This document shows, piece after piece, positions 1 to 11,800 of a stretch of 64,000 bases of DNA (position 1 is the first letter of the stretch; every line of letters begins with the position of its first letter). Made by a program: the position numbers and the translations under genes. The stretch is from Berberis thunbergii (lineage: Eukaryota > Streptophyta > Magnoliopsida > Ranunculales > Berberidaceae). The notes beneath the pieces are model-generated. The model had not been told where the DNA came from. It saw only the letters and a list, made by a program, of their open reading frames with translations, and ran no database searches. The stretch lies in the NCBI GenBank assembly GCA_003290165.1, contig QNQO01000454.1:590001-654000 (forward strand). The letters run 5' to 3'.

Positions 1-1
1 A

Positions 2-3000
2 GACGAGGCATTTGAAGTTGTCGGCTTTGCAGTACGTATGGACAATCGTTCCAAATCACGCCTTACTCGAGCCGAGAAGGCTGCCCTGGTCTGCTCACAC
101 TGCCACAAGACGGGTCATAACGACACCACCTGCTTTGAGCTGCACGGCACTCCAGATTGGTTCATTGAGAAGTATGGGGCTAAAAGTGCGATGAAGGGGG
201 CTGCACCACTTGCTGCTGCACGTGGCCGCGGACACGTCAAGGCCAACAAGGCCACATCTGACCAGGCACTGAAAGCACCGCCAGGATCTTCGTCGACTGC
301 ACCTCTACCAGGTTTTTCTGCCGAACAATGGCAGGCTCTCATGGCCGCTTTCGGCACTCCTCACCCTTCCCCTCATCGGTTGAACGGTAAGTGGATTATT
401 GACACTGGGTGCTCCAATCATGTTACGGGAGATTTGTCGTATTTGTCGGATTTAAGAAATGTGACTCCCTGTTCTGTTGGCCTTCCGGATGGTCAGAGTG
501 TTGTTGCCTTGAAGGAAGGACTTGTCAAACTTACTGACAAAATTATCCTTAACCATGTTCTTTATGTTCCAAAATTAAATTGTAATTTAATTTCGGCTTC
601 ACAATTGAGTGATGATATAAACTGTGAATTTATAACTAACTCAGACTTGTGTGCTATCCAGGACCGACACACGAGGGAGGTGATTGGAACGGGTGACAGA
701 AGGGATGGACTATACTACTTACGGGAGGAGACAAAGGTACAAGCAGTTTCAGTTTCTCCTTCAACTTCTTTGGAGCTTTGGCATCGCAAATTGGGTCATC
801 CTTCCGAGAAAGTGGTGAAGTTGCTTCCGTTTTTCAGCAATTCTAGTGGTAACTTGAATAAAGCATGTGAAGTTTGTCACCGTGCTAAACATTATAGGGA
901 TAGTTTTCAGTTAAGTGATAATAAATCTACTCGAATTTTCGAGTTAGTACATTGTGATTTATGGGGGCCATATGATACACCATCGTCTTGTGGGGCTCGC
1001 TATTTTTTGACATTATTGAATGACTTTTCCCGCGCTGTGTGGATCTATCTGTTAGTTGATAAAACGGAGGTTTTTAAAATGTTTATGTCCTTTATAGCTA
1101 TGATTGATAGACAGTTTTCTCAGAAATTGAAGATTGTTCGTAGTGATAATGGTACTGAATTTAATTGCCTCAAGGATTATTTTTTGGTCAATGGAATTCT
1201 GTTTCAAACTTCTTGTGTGGGGACTCCTCAACAAAATGGCCGGGTAGAAAGGAAACATAAACACATTTTGAATGTTGCTCGGGCACTACGATTTCAGGGT
1301 GGTTTACCGCTTTATTTTTGGGGGGAATGTGCCCTTGCCGCTGCTCATATAATCAATCAGACACCTTCTAGTATTCTTGGCAATAAAACTCCATATGAAG
1401 TCTTGTTTGGTGATCTGCCTTCCTTTGGTGAATTGCGTGTTTTCGGCTCTCTGTGCTTCGCCCATAATCAGAAGGCAAAGGGTGATAAGTTTGCCAGTAG
1501 GAGTCGTAAATGTGTATTTGTGGGATATCCGTTTGGCAAGAAGGGTTGGTATTTGTTTGATTTGGACAAGCAAGATTTTTTTGTGTCCAGGGATGTCACG
1601 TTTTATGAGAATGTGTTCCCATATATTGATGTTGAGGCTACTAATTTTGCTGCTCGCAATGACATTCATGGTGATCTGCATGATGGGGTGGCTGTGGATC
1701 TTCCGGATTTTTTAGAAAATGATGAGGAGGTGCAGCCAGTATGGCCTCCCACGCCCAAGGGTGTTCCAGACCCGCAGCCGCAGGCCACCACACAGCAGCA
1801 GCCGTGAGCCATACCACAGCCCACCGCCAAGCCGTTGCAGCCCGTGCTCCCTGCACCGCAGCCACTGGTGTTGCCTACGCCTTCTCATACGGATGATTCA
1901 GGGGGGGCAGTGTCGGGAGATGCTTCGCCAAGTGAGCATTTAGGTCGTAGCTTTCGGGAAAAGTATTCTTCGGTTAAGGTACGTGACTTTGTTACACACA
2001 CTACGGTGAAGAAAAATAGTCCATCCTCCGCTTCACCTGCTTCTACATCTTCACCTCCCTCTGGTACACCTTATCCTATAGCACATTATGTTAGTTGTGA
2101 CAGTTTTTCTGTGAAACACCAAAATTTTATTGCAGCTATTACAGCTGGAAGAGAGCCACAGTCTTTTAAGGAGGCTGTAAAAGATGCAGGGTGGCGCGCC
2201 GCTATGCAAGCGGAGATGCGGGCCTTGGAAGACAATGGGACGTGGACTATGGAAAAGTTGCCTTCAGGGAAGAAGGCTCTTGGTAGTCAATGGTTGTATA
2301 AGATAAAGTACAAATCTGATGCTAGTATTGAGAGATTGAAGGCTCGTTTGGTTGTTTTCGGTAATCATCAGACCGAAGGGATAGATTATGACGAGACATT
2401 CGCTCCAGTGGCAAAAATGACGACTATTCGCGCATTCCTTGCAATTGCGGCTTCTAAAAATTGGGAGTTGCATCAGATGGATGTACACAATGCTTTCCTA
2501 CACGGGGATCTGGATGAGGAGGTCTATATGAAACTCCCTCCTGGTTTTACCTCTGATGAACCTGGTTTGGTGTGTCGGTTGCGTAAATCTCTATATGGAT
2601 TGAAACAGGCTCCTAGATGTTGGTTTGCTAAGCTCGTGTCAGCTTTAAAAGGGTATGGTTTTTTACAGTCCTATTCTGATTATTCCCTTTTTACTTATAA
2701 GAAGGGGCCGGTTCAAATTAATGTGCTTGTGTATGTTGATGATTTAATACTCTCTGGGAATGATTCTACTGCTTTGGCTCTGTTTAAAAGCTACCTTGGC
2801 TCATGTTTTCATATGAAGGACCTCGGGGTCCTTAAATACTTCCTTGGTATTGAGGTTGCCCACAGCTCTGCAGGGTTGTTTCTTTGTCAACGTAAATATG
2901 CACTTGATATTATTTCGGAGGTGGGTCTCTTGGGTTCGAAGCCTGCTATGTCTCCGATCGAACAAAACCATCAACTGGCACGTGCCACGGGTTCTCTTCT

Positions 3001-3688
3001 CTCGGATCCTGAGTCTTATAGGCGTCTGGTGGGGCGTTTGGTCTATTTGGCGGTCACACGTCCTGATTTGACGTACTCGGTTCATGTGCTATCTCAGTTT
3101 ATGCAGCAACCGCGATAGGAGCATTGGGATGCTGCATTGCGCGTTGTCCGCTATTTGAAAGGTACTCCGGGTTACGGTATTCTCCTGTGCTCGGATAGTG
3201 ACTTGACTTTGCAAGGTTGGTGTGATTCTGATTGGGCCGCTTGCCCTATTACTCGGAGGTCCCTGACGGGGTGGTTGGTGTTTTTGGGCCATTCTTCGAT
3301 TGCTTGGAAAACTAAGAAGCAACATACGGTTTCTCGTTCTTCGGCCGAGGCGGAATATCGCTCTATGGCCGCCATAACGTGTGAATTGAAATGGTTGAAA
3401 GGTTTATTATTGAGTTTAGGGGTACTTCATCCCAAGGCCGTTCCCCTCTTTTGTGATAGTCAGTCTGCCATATACATTGCGCAAAACCCTGTCTTCCATG
3501 AACGTACGAAGCATATTGAAGTTGATTGTCACTTCGTTCGTGATGCCATTCAGGATGGTCTTATTGCTCCTTCTTATGTGCCAACGACTGATCAGTTGGC
3601 AGACATTTTCACAAAGGCTTTGGGCAAATCGCAGTTCGATTATCTCCTTGGCAAGTTGGGCATTCTTAACCCTCATGCTCCAACTTGA
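2..3688 (+). pseudogene. copia gag-pol polyprotein frame with two in-frame stops
   Basis: One reading frame is open from the window edge to 3688 apart from TGA at 1805-1807 and TAG at 3116-3118. Counting from the Met at 38, the gag zinc knuckle is C19-C22-H27-C32, and the aspartic protease motif is D122-T123-G124 within IIDTGCSNHV. The integrase shows a HHCC region (LWHRKLGHP ... CEVCHRAKH) and core acidic residues in HCDLWGPY, RSDNGTEF and QQNGRVERKH. After the first stop the reverse transcriptase carries YVDD (LVYVDDLIL). After the second stop RNase H shows CDSDWA and SSAEAEYRSM. Since only two point-type stops break it, the copy is fairly recent but probably cannot make a full polyprotein. 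The two stops do not look like programmed recoding sites, because the first falls in the Pro/Gln-rich linker and the second between reverse transcriptase and RNase H. Confidence 0.93.
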
Positions 3689-3694
3689 GGGGGG

Positions 3695-4017
3695 TATTAG
3701 GAAATACATCCTATTGTTAGGAAAATATCTTCCAGGATTAGGATGTATTTCCTATTGTTAGGAAAATATCTTCCAGTATTAGGAAATACATTCTATTGTT
3801 AGGAAAATATATTTTAGCATATTGTGTTGCAAGTTTTATGGGGTTAGAAGTTTTATGGGGTTAGGAAACTTTCCAATGGCTAGTGATTTGTTTCCTTGGT
3901 TTGAGAGGTTTCCTAATGTATGGTGGTTTCCTATTGTATTTTAACTACAGTATTTATATTGCTGATGAATGAAAGAACACAATTTGGCATTAAACTTGTC
4001 ACCATTCTCTAAGTTAC
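3695..4017 (+). repeat. 3' LTR of the copia element
   Basis: It starts with TATTAGG directly after the polypurine tract; copia LTRs normally begin TG, so the first bases look mutated (TGTTAG to TATTAG). The first 120 bp consist of three imperfect copies of a unit of about 41 bp (TATTAGGAAATACAT ... TTGTTAGG). A TATTTATATT sequence at 3950-3960 may be the TATA element of the LTR promoter. The 3' edge is an estimate. Confidence 0.75.
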
Positions 4018-5173
4018 AACTTGCAATGGCAGAAATCATATTGTTCCTACATGTATCATCTCTTCTCACTGTATTGGGAGAATTGGAAATCTGAGATGCC
4101 CTTAATTTTGTTAATAAATCAAAATGATTATTTTCACCGTGAAGCCCAACAAATTTCCAATTCGGTCTCTCATGTTTGCAACTGACAATGGGCTGAAAGG
4201 AGAGCCAAGACTTCAAGCCATTACTAAAGCCATCAGAGTTGTTCATGATTTTCTCAAGTCAGGGATTAATTTTCAGGATATTACAACTTTGCTTCTTGAT
4301 CACAAAATTACCTTAGATCAAAGTAAGAACATGAATGAGTTAACTAGAACTATTTTATGGGCGAATTACATCTTCCGTAGAAAAAAGCTCTAGAAGAGGT
4401 AGTCCTTACATACGAACCACCAAAAGTGGCCTAGGACACCTACTCCAGAAAAGGAAAATCATTTTTCGAATTTAGCTAACCTCAAAGATACATTTCATTA
4501 TATGAGGTTAGATTGAAATACTTACTCATTTTAATTTCTCGACATTTTACTACTAAGTGTGAAACATATACATATATCATATTCATTGAATTGATTTATT
4601 TTCTACATATATTTGTCTCACTTATTCATTTTCTTTGACAGTATGATTTATAAACTGCAAATGATGCAAAATCATACATGTCTGATTGGTAGTACCAAAT
4701 CCGCAATTCTTTCTCAACACTGGACTTTAAGACACAAGGGTGTTTATTATAGTTGGACATATGCAATTTCTTGAAGGTTTCGGAAGAGCCCACAATTTAT
4801 TATTGTGTTATTTCAACATATATGCATCACATCTAATGTTGGAAGCCTGAAGCTTACATTAGTTGTGTTCATCAAGCCTGAAGCTTACATTCTAGATATA
4901 TGCATTATATCCAATGTTGGAAGCCTGAAGCTTGCTTTAGAGATAATTTTCATTAACTTATTAAGATTATAAAACTCTCGGAATTGTTATATCACATACG
5001 AGTGTTATACGTCTTCACCTTGTTGGAAGACTTTTACTTATGTAGTTTAGACTACCCAATAGTTTTTAGGAACATACAATATTGCATATTGTGAAATTGC
5101 ATGGTGTGACTTTATTCCCACTGTTAGGGCGAGATTTGGAGATAGAACGGAGTGGAACTAAAATACTTCCATT
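4018..5173. other. AT-rich region without a recognisable gene
   Basis: A plus-strand frame of 89 codons at 4124-4393 has no family I recognise. Between about 4785 and 4935 a short motif (TTGGAAGCCTGAAGCTT) occurs three times with variation, as in the ruined copia element to its right, of which this may be the eroded 5' part. No LTR copy matching 7614-8140 was found here. Confidence 0.4.
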
Positions 5174-7080
5174 TTGTTTCATTTTGACTTTAAAATCATG
5201 TGTCAGCTATTAATACACCTACTCGAATTTGTATCCCTGAAGAACAAAGTTCGAATAAGGCAGCCAGTGACTCTATGGCATGCTAGAAACTTGACACTTG
5301 CTCGAATTTGTATCCATGAAGGACAAATTTTGAACAAGGCAATTAATAAATCTGTTATACGCCAGAAGTGTGGCAGACCTATATGTTTCAAAGATTCAAC
5401 TCCCGAAAAATTAGAATTAATTAAAAATTCATGCCCTAATGCTCCCGAAAAAGCAATTCTTGAAACTCTTACAAAAGTTGTACAGGCTCTAGAAGAAGTT
5501 GTACATGCTCATGTAGCATTACATAACGCTGCTGAAGAGGTTATGTGTACAGGCTCTAGAAGAAATTGTACATGAAGTTCCAGTAGCATTACATAACGCT
5601 TTTGAAGAAGTTATGGCTCTAGTAGTAGCATTACATGACGCTCCAGAAAAAAGTCATGAAATTTCGAAAGCAGCATAAAATGACACTCCAGAATAGGTCA
5701 TGTTTGAAAAATCCAATTTCTTTATTATCCTAGAAGTGATTATTCATATCCCTGAAGTGATTTAAAAGTTCTTAAAAAGGCTCAAGTACCTGATAATAAT
5801 GAGATCTCAATATATTAAGGAGAAATGTGAAATCAAATGAAAATGGTCATCGATGATATATTCAGATATATGGTAGCAATCGAAATATTAAAGGGTGATG
5901 ATTTAAATAATGATTTTTAACCACGAAATATTTATGAATGTCGACAAATGAAATAATTGGCCAAATGAAAATATGTTGTTAAAGCGGAATTGGGTTCCCT
6001 TTAGAAATGTAGTATTTTTTGACATATAGTGTATACAATAAAGTTTATAAACCCTATTGATTTCAAACGAGTGTTTATAAGAAAACAAAATGAGAAAAAT
6101 GATATTGTCAGATATAAGTCAAGACTTGTGGTATAAGGGTTCCTGTAGAAACCCGATATTTGATGAAATATATTCCAAGTTATGGATATGACTACATTTT
6201 CATTAAGTCTTGTAGTTTCTGAAAATTTGATATGCGACTTACGAATGTCGCAACTACTTATTTATATAGGAAATTAGACATGGATATTTATAAATAAATG
6301 AAGGATTTACTTTGTTAGATACAAATATTTACATGAAAATTTCTGAAGGATTTACTTTGCCTGAAGAAAAGTCATGAAATAGTTACTCAATACAGTTAGG
6401 ACGCGTTTATACGATTTGAACCATTCCAGAAGAATGTGGTATGATTGTTTTAGTAAATATCTATGTAAAGAAAGTTATGCAAATTTGACCATGTGTCTTT
6501 GTTAACAAATCGTTAACTGCTTTTGTCATACTAACATTTATGAAAATAATATAACTATTATTGGACCTTGAAAATATTGTTAATTATATAGCGACAAATT
6601 TTGCAATAAAGACTTTGGATCAGCAATTAAATGATACTCGATCCTGAAGTACCACATGTGAATATCATTGGTGCATTGTTATATTTGGCACCTAGTACAT
6701 AACCTGATATAGTTTTTTTTTTCAATGCATTTACTAGCAATGTATAGTTTTAAACGGACTTATAGATATTTGCATGACATGTTAACTGCGTAGAAAGATT
6801 TATATGAGTTTATTTTTGTGATTTATCTAACCATTCCCACCTAGTTAGATATATAGATCCAGGTTCCATGTTTGACCCTTATAAGGGTAGCTCACACGCT
6901 TCATCGAACGGAAGACATTCAGTAAAGTTCTTCTATCCACATGAACTCCAAAAGAACCATATGGTTGGAGTCGAACAATTTCAATATAGTAACAATTTTG
7001 TAGACCTCTTCATCAAATTGTTTACGAGATTGACATGCACCGACTTAATCATCAAAGTAATTCAAGTTCTACTATCATGA
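5174..7080 (+). pseudogene. heavily decayed copia pol (linker, reverse transcriptase and RNase H remnants)
   Basis: Fragments of a copia pol protein can be read in changing frames. Near 5350 there is RQKCGRPICFKD, matching the RGRPIGSKD-type linker of many plant copia elements. Near 5785 there is AQVPDNNEISIY; near 5930 a WPKW..ELNSL-like stretch; near 6105 a YKSRLVV.GF stretch equivalent to YKARLVAQGF at the start of reverse transcriptase. At 6868-7080 there is the RNase H tail (FFYPHELQKN ... NNFVDLFIKL). Stops and frameshifts occur every few dozen codons, so it is far older than the copia element at the left edge. Assignment rests on the order of these motifs. Confidence 0.75.
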
Positions 7081-7613
7081 GGTGGAGTCATTGTCAGGGG
7101 GAGTATCTAGAAGTATACCCTCAATATGCATCAAGAAGTATGATTCGAGATCATATAGAAATGTGTTATATTTGATTTATGCGTGTTGTACTCTTTTTCC
7201 TTCGACAAGGTTTTTTCCACTGCGTTTTCCTGTCAAGGTTTTACTGAGGCAAAATTATGCACATAGAGCATCCTGAAGTATGCAAAAGTGGTTGTTGTAC
7301 TCTTTTTCCTTCAACATAGTTTTATCCCACTGAGTTTTCCTGTTAAGATTTTAACGAGGCAACAACATACTCCATACGAAATGTGAGTTTGAACTCCACT
7401 CTTAGAAATCATTCCCTTTGATGTAATTATTAGGGGAACATTCCATAATGATTTTTGCCAAAGGCTTTCAATAATTTACACGCTGTATTTTTTCCCTTTG
7501 CTGAGGTTTTATCCAATTAGGTTTTTCCAGCAAGATTTTCATGAAGCAACATTATACGCACCCAATGAAACTTCAAGAAATAAACAACATGCGGTAAACA
7601 TCCAAGGGGGAGT
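7081..7613 (+). repeat. repeated pre-LTR segment of the decayed copia element
   Basis: A motif of about 75 bp (CTCTTTTTCCTTC.AC ... CCACTG.GTTTTCCTG ... GAGGCAA) occurs at about 7188-7255, 7298-7355 and, diverged, 7490-7555. GGGGGAGTATC at 7097 and GGGGGAGTATG at 7606 look like two polypurine-tract copies. Repeats of this kind between RNase H and the 3' LTR are seen in some plant copia elements. No coding capacity is visible. Confidence 0.6.
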
Positions 7614-7766
7614 ATGGTGAAAGTTTCTAGCATATGGTGATGAAACACATCAATTGATTAGATCTTGAGGTGGCACCACCACCCTTTGTATGGGTGCAGA
7701 TGTCCACCTCATGTTCATCTCACCTTTCCATATATATATATATAGCGAACATTCTAGGGGTTGCCC

Positions 7767-7828
7767 ATCCTCCTCGAGATGAGCGCCAACATGCATTTCC
7801 AAGGCGATGCGTTCATCTCGAGGAGGAT
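7767..7828. repeat. inverted repeat (fold-back) with arms 7767-7787 and 7809-7828
   Basis: The arms read ATCCTCCTCGAGATGAG and, on the other side, CATCTCGAGGAGGAT around a loop of about 21 bases. Farther out, CTAGGGG at 7755 and CCCCTAG at 7865 plus flanking TATATA runs extend the symmetry, so a fold-back of about 150 bp (7735-7890) is possible. No target-site duplication was recognised. Confidence 0.6.
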
Positions 7829-7908
7829 AGGTGGTTACAACCATCCCTCGCTCTTTTCCCTCGACCCCTAGCAAAACTCATATATATAGGGGAAATTCTA
7901 AAGTGAAT

Positions 7909-8015
7909 GGTGGTATGCCTGGTGACCACCAGACACCGTCCATCTGCCTCGAGATGTGAATTATTTCATATCTTTAGGTATATGGACAGTGTCTGGTGGC
8001 ACCAGGCACACCACC
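7909..8015. repeat. long inverted repeat, arms 7909-7943 and 7982-8015
   Basis: Each arm is about 35 bp (GGTGGTATGCCTGGTG ... GTCCAT against the reverse complement of ATGGAC ... CACCACC), with roughly three differences and a 38-base loop. It could be a small MITE nested in the LTR or an LTR-specific hairpin. No terminal motif or duplication identifies the family. Confidence 0.65.
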
Positions 8016-8140
8016 AGGCACTGTAGTAGAGCTCTATATATAGGCCTACATAGACATATTTCATGTAACAAAAATTCTAGAGAGCTAGGCTCTGACGCCA
8101 GGAAGGCGCTAGGCCATGCTCGCGCGCACGTGCTAAGGAG

Positions 8141-9719
8141 AGAAACTGTGATAAAAAAAAAGAGAAGTCAAACCATGTTTTGGCTCTCCCAAAGCTTTTT
8201 CTTCTTCTTAATTGTGCAAAGCTTTTTCTTCTTTTTCTCTTTGCAATAGCCATTAATGAAAGATCACACACCAGACCAAAACCACAACCCAAGCCAAGTG
8301 TCTGAAAGAAGTGAAGTCTAGATGGACTCCAAAACCAGCAAATCCTGATATTGGAGTCCATCTTCAAAAAAATTACCCTTCCAATCATCTACCATCCCTC
8401 ATGGATGAGTTATGGAGGGGAGAGTAACTTGGGGTGGTACTCTGGAGAAACATAGAATGTCATCAAACATGCAAAAAACGAAGCAGAAATGGGAATCTGC
8501 AATTTCATTAATGAGTCAATGACACACTTCACATAATTATGACATGAGGGAATATATGTTTTCATGGTTTTCACCTTTCATCTCCCTCAAGACTTCTTAA
8601 GCACTGATGAAATAGAGTATAGCTTGCTCAACAGTAACAAGAGACAAATAATCATTCTTTTCAACAATCACACATTTGGAAGACTACGGTATGCAAACTT
8701 TCTCCAAAGTTGCTACATGGCATCTTCACTCACTTCTCTCACCCAATATGTGTATGAAGAAGCAAAACACGACTGCTCATTGTTGTCACCGTCTGCTTCT
8801 CTACCACCCCTTCCATATTTCTAAAAAAAAGACTTTTGAGTTGTTTATATCTGATCTGCCAATAAAGGAAGGAAATTGGTTTATGGGTGAACAAGAGACG
8901 GGGAGAGCGATGAAGAGATGAGGAAGAATACAGAAGAAATAGATTTGTAGAGACAGTGGTTCCCGTCCCGAGGAAATGGGTGAAGATTTAATAACTCTCT
9001 CTCTCCTAACAACGTGCTAGAGAGCACGGTCTCTATCTGACTCTTCATGTAATTTTAACGTACTATAAATACATGTAAGAAAGTGTTTACAGATAATGAA
9101 CAGACATACGTGAATGAGAGAGTGAATTACTTTGTTGAATTCTTCATTTCTTTTATTTACAAAGAATAATTCTACTTGTCAAGGAAATGGGCGAGGGAGG
9201 GTGTCTCGCGCGTGCCTGACCGAAGTTTAAAAAAAAAAACGGGAAATCATGTTCGAATTTCCTTGCTGAAATTTAAGAGGGAGGGAGGGACCAAAACACA
9301 GAGAAAATCAGAGAGAAAAGGAAGATCTCTCCCCAAACCCATCTCCACAGAGAAGATGAAGTTCTCCCTCTCCTCAAACTCGACAGAGAAGAGAAGAGAA
9401 TATCAAAGAAGGAGAAGATAAGCCATGGCTTCCATTTTTGACTCCAACCTATTGGTCTTTCTAACTAATTCGACAACCCCATCAACGCCTGGTTCATTAG
9501 GAATGTTTGTTTGATCATTTTCAAGTGATTCGAAAGCGATTCGGTTGTAAATGGGTTGATTGGTGAAGAACTGAGAGAGCAGAGGTGGCATTTGAAGAAA
9601 TGCCTGTGAGAGAGTGAAGAGAAGTAAATGGGTTTTGAAGAAATGAGAGATTTGTTAAGTTTACTAAAGTGTTTTGGTTTAAGGTTGTGCTTGGAGACGA
9701 GATACATTTTGTAAACATT
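8141..9719. other. intergenic DNA, no gene recognised
   Basis: There is a short direct repeat (CAAAGCTTTTTCTTCTT) at about 8198 and 8217. A perfect 13-bp inverted repeat lies at 8320-8332 and 8351-8363. An AG-rich stretch occupies 9280-9420. The small frames here have no recognisable family and no consistent coding features. Confidence 0.5.
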
Positions 9720-10556
9720 TTGGCGACTGCTTCAGAACCCCAATCTGGGGTGGATCCATCTAGCTAAAATGAAGCAGAGAAACACAAAATAGAACCTTTG
9801 AGACTCCCCACAATGGAAGAAATCCAAGGGCAAGACATCCGAAACAACTGCATTGTTCATAGTGCTTTTAGTGGAGTAATGGGTGAGTAAAAAACCATTT
9901 TTTTCATTTATTTGGTTATTTGTTAGTGTATTTGAAGGATTTTGAGTTATGGGTTTTTAATAGTTTGGATTTTAGAACAATGGAGTTTGTTGATGTTTGA
10001 AAATTTGGTTCTTGTTTGTGTGATTTGTAGGAGGAAGGCTTGGGGTTTTATTAGTTCTGCCAAGACCTTTGCAATGATGGGTTTCATTTTTTCAGCTGAT
10101 GAATGTGTGGTAGAGAAGGTAATGAGAGAATTCAGATATGGGTGCTAATCCTTTTCTTCATTACCATGAGGCAAATTTATTTTAACTGATAGAGAATTCT
10201 ATTTGTTTTAGGCACGAGCGAAACATGATGTAACGAATACAGTGGTGGCCGGGTGTGCAACTGGAGGATCACTATCAGCAAGAGGTAATGATTATTTTGC
10301 ATATATCCACTTATTGGATGCGAATGCATAGATTTGGAGGACTGCTATTGATATTTGATGAAAGCACCTAGCTTCTGCTGGCTAATTAAGATAATTTGTA
10401 GACGCTCGGTTGGATACATTTTGTAAACATTTGAGAACAATATTAAAAACTTGTTTTACTTCAATTGCAGGGGTTGCAGTGCTTGCTTTCGCTGGCTTCA
10501 TTGGCTACATGCTAGCATTGCAGAAAAGACCTACGCCTTTATGGCCAAAGAAGTAG
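9720..10556 (+). pseudogene. TIM22-like mitochondrial inner-membrane translocase pseudogene
   Basis: TIM22 is a Tim17/22/23-family channel subunit that inserts carrier proteins into the mitochondrial inner membrane. Exon 1 (9720-9882) reads ATASEPQSGVDPSS, then a stop (TAA 9765-9767), then KIEPLRLPTMEEIQGQDIRN and a SGVMG end. The start codon position is TTG instead of ATG. The exon 10031-10118 gives RKAWGFISSAKTFAMMGFIF, and 10212-10284 gives ARAKHDVTNTVVAGCATGG ... SARG. Both match the second half of TIM22. The family segment between SGVMG and the RR/RKSW region (the GLFLGALDNP transmembrane part) is absent from the 148-bp intron. The last exon (from 10471) no longer gives the usual cysteine-rich GCAGF ... 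FFDRH ending in frame. Splice sites are still GT-AG. Lost start, early stop and missing exon together make this a decayed copy. Confidence 0.85.
10195..10412 (+). repeat. copy 1 of an inverted duplication (TIM22 exon and flanking introns)
   Basis: This stretch, containing the exon 10212-10284 with flanking intron sequence, recurs in reverse complement at 14222-14430 with only scattered substitutions. Similarity ends near AATTTGTAGA on the right. Confidence 0.85.
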
Positions 10557-11234
10557 AAAAAAGTCGCCATATACGACAGAGTCGACCTTATTACAACAAC
10601 GGCTGGGATGCTGATTTCCAACACCATCAACATCAACAACTTCACCATCAGCATGTAGTTGCTTATTTCTGTTATACTATTAGTTCTTATAGCATGTTAT
10701 TGATATCATTATATTGGAGGATATACCAATGGTTATTGATATCATTATTGCTGCTGCATAAGGAGGGTAATACATTATTTTTGGTGTTCATTTCTTTCAA
10801 TTTTAGGGTAGGAGGTTTGATAACTTGTCAAATGCATGTGCTATGTGAGCCACTTTACAAATTAGTTGATAACTTGTATAGGCTCATTGAGTTTGTTGTT
10901 CACCATATAATAGTATAATGCCAATTTACTGTCCAAATGCTAAAGATTTGATTTCGTTTGTAACTGCTTTCCAAGGCTTTGAGAAACTTCAGGATTTTGG
11001 TTGACAAGTGGTATGGTATCATAGAGGCACCATCAAGGTTCAACTTGAAGATTTTTACTGATAAAGAAACATTTGAAGCTGTGGATGAGATCGCAAAGTT
11101 GCAAAATAAAAGTGCCCATCAGTTAGCCATGGAAGTGATCCACAATTATGTTGCTGCCCAGCAAAATGAATAGTCAATTATGTTGCTGCCCAGCAAAATG
11201 AATAGTCAATTTATGACAGAAACCAAAGAGAAAT
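10557..11234. other. region after the TIM22 pseudogene with one unassigned small frame
   Basis: A 64-codon frame at 10979-11173 (FTDKETFEAVDEIAKLQNKS ...) is preceded by a pyrimidine-rich stretch with an AG and could be a last exon of something, but I do not recognise it. It is followed by a short direct repeat of its own 3' end (CAATTATGTTGCTGCCCAGC at about 11142 and 11176). At 10675-10750 a GTTATTGATATCATTAT motif is repeated. Confidence 0.3.
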
Positions 11235-11800
11235 AGATGGAATACTTGAAGATTCAACAAGCAATTGATGAAACAGAAATTGTATTGATAGTGCTGAACT
11301 TGCAATTACAAGATTTTCAGCAAGCAAGACAAGAAGGGAATTGATATTGCAGTTTTTCAGCAAGCAACCTTCAACAAAGTATCATAAGAATGGAAGAATT
11401 GTTTGATTAAAATGTAAGGTTACAATAGTCTGGATAGATTAGAATGTAATGGCAGAATTCGAGATTGCCAATCTCCTTAAAAAGCAATGTGCTCACTTGT
11501 ACAAATGTTTACAAAAAAGAATGAATGAATGCCCCCCTTTCTGTTACAAACTTTCCTATTTATAAGAGTTCCTAATAGCCTTTATAATTCTCTATAAAGC
11601 AACAATACAACACTGCATTTGGTATAGCAACAATACCACAACTGGCTTACTAACCCCATGAACCGCCTAACCACCCAGACTTGCAGACTTGCTAACCATC
11701 CAGACTTGCAGACTTGCTAACAGACTTGCTAACCACTTGCAGACTTGCTAACCATCCAGACTTGCAGACTTGCAGAATACCATCCAGACTTGCAAAATAT
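11235..11800 (-). repeat. LTR-like dispersed repeat, minus-strand copy
   Basis: Read on the minus strand, it contains GTTAGCAAGTCTGCAAG repeats, a CTTATAAATAG box, the sequence GGAGATTGGCAATCTCGAAT and an end near CTGCAATATCA. The same order appears on the plus strand at 34645-35060. The layout (promoter-like box, no coding capacity, two dispersed copies) fits a solo LTR or a TRIM-type element. The right part (11660-11800) is a tandem array of CCAGACTTGCAGACTTGCTAA variants. Confidence 0.65.

Larger units (their letters stand above)
1..4017 (+). mobile_element. Ty1/copia LTR retrotransposon, 3' portion through the 3' LTR
   Basis: The element enters the window already inside gag and runs to its 3' LTR. 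Domain order is gag zinc knuckle, protease, integrase, reverse transcriptase, RNase H, which is the copia order (integrase before reverse transcriptase). A purine-rich tract (TGAGGGGGG, 3686-3694) overlaps the stop codon and directly precedes the LTR. The 5' LTR and most of gag lie outside the window, so no target-site duplication can be checked. The right edge near 4017 is estimated from the last plausible ...ACA end and is uncertain by some tens of bases. Confidence 0.92.
7614..8140 (+). repeat. putative 3' LTR of the decayed copia element
   Basis: It follows the second polypurine tract (AAGGGGGAG, 7605-7613). A TATATATA box occurs at 7733-7744 and a second at 8035-8043 (CTATATATAGG), the latter placed like an LTR promoter. 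The right edge is approximate, because no 5' LTR is available for comparison. Two inverted-repeat structures sit inside it and are listed separately. Confidence 0.5.
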
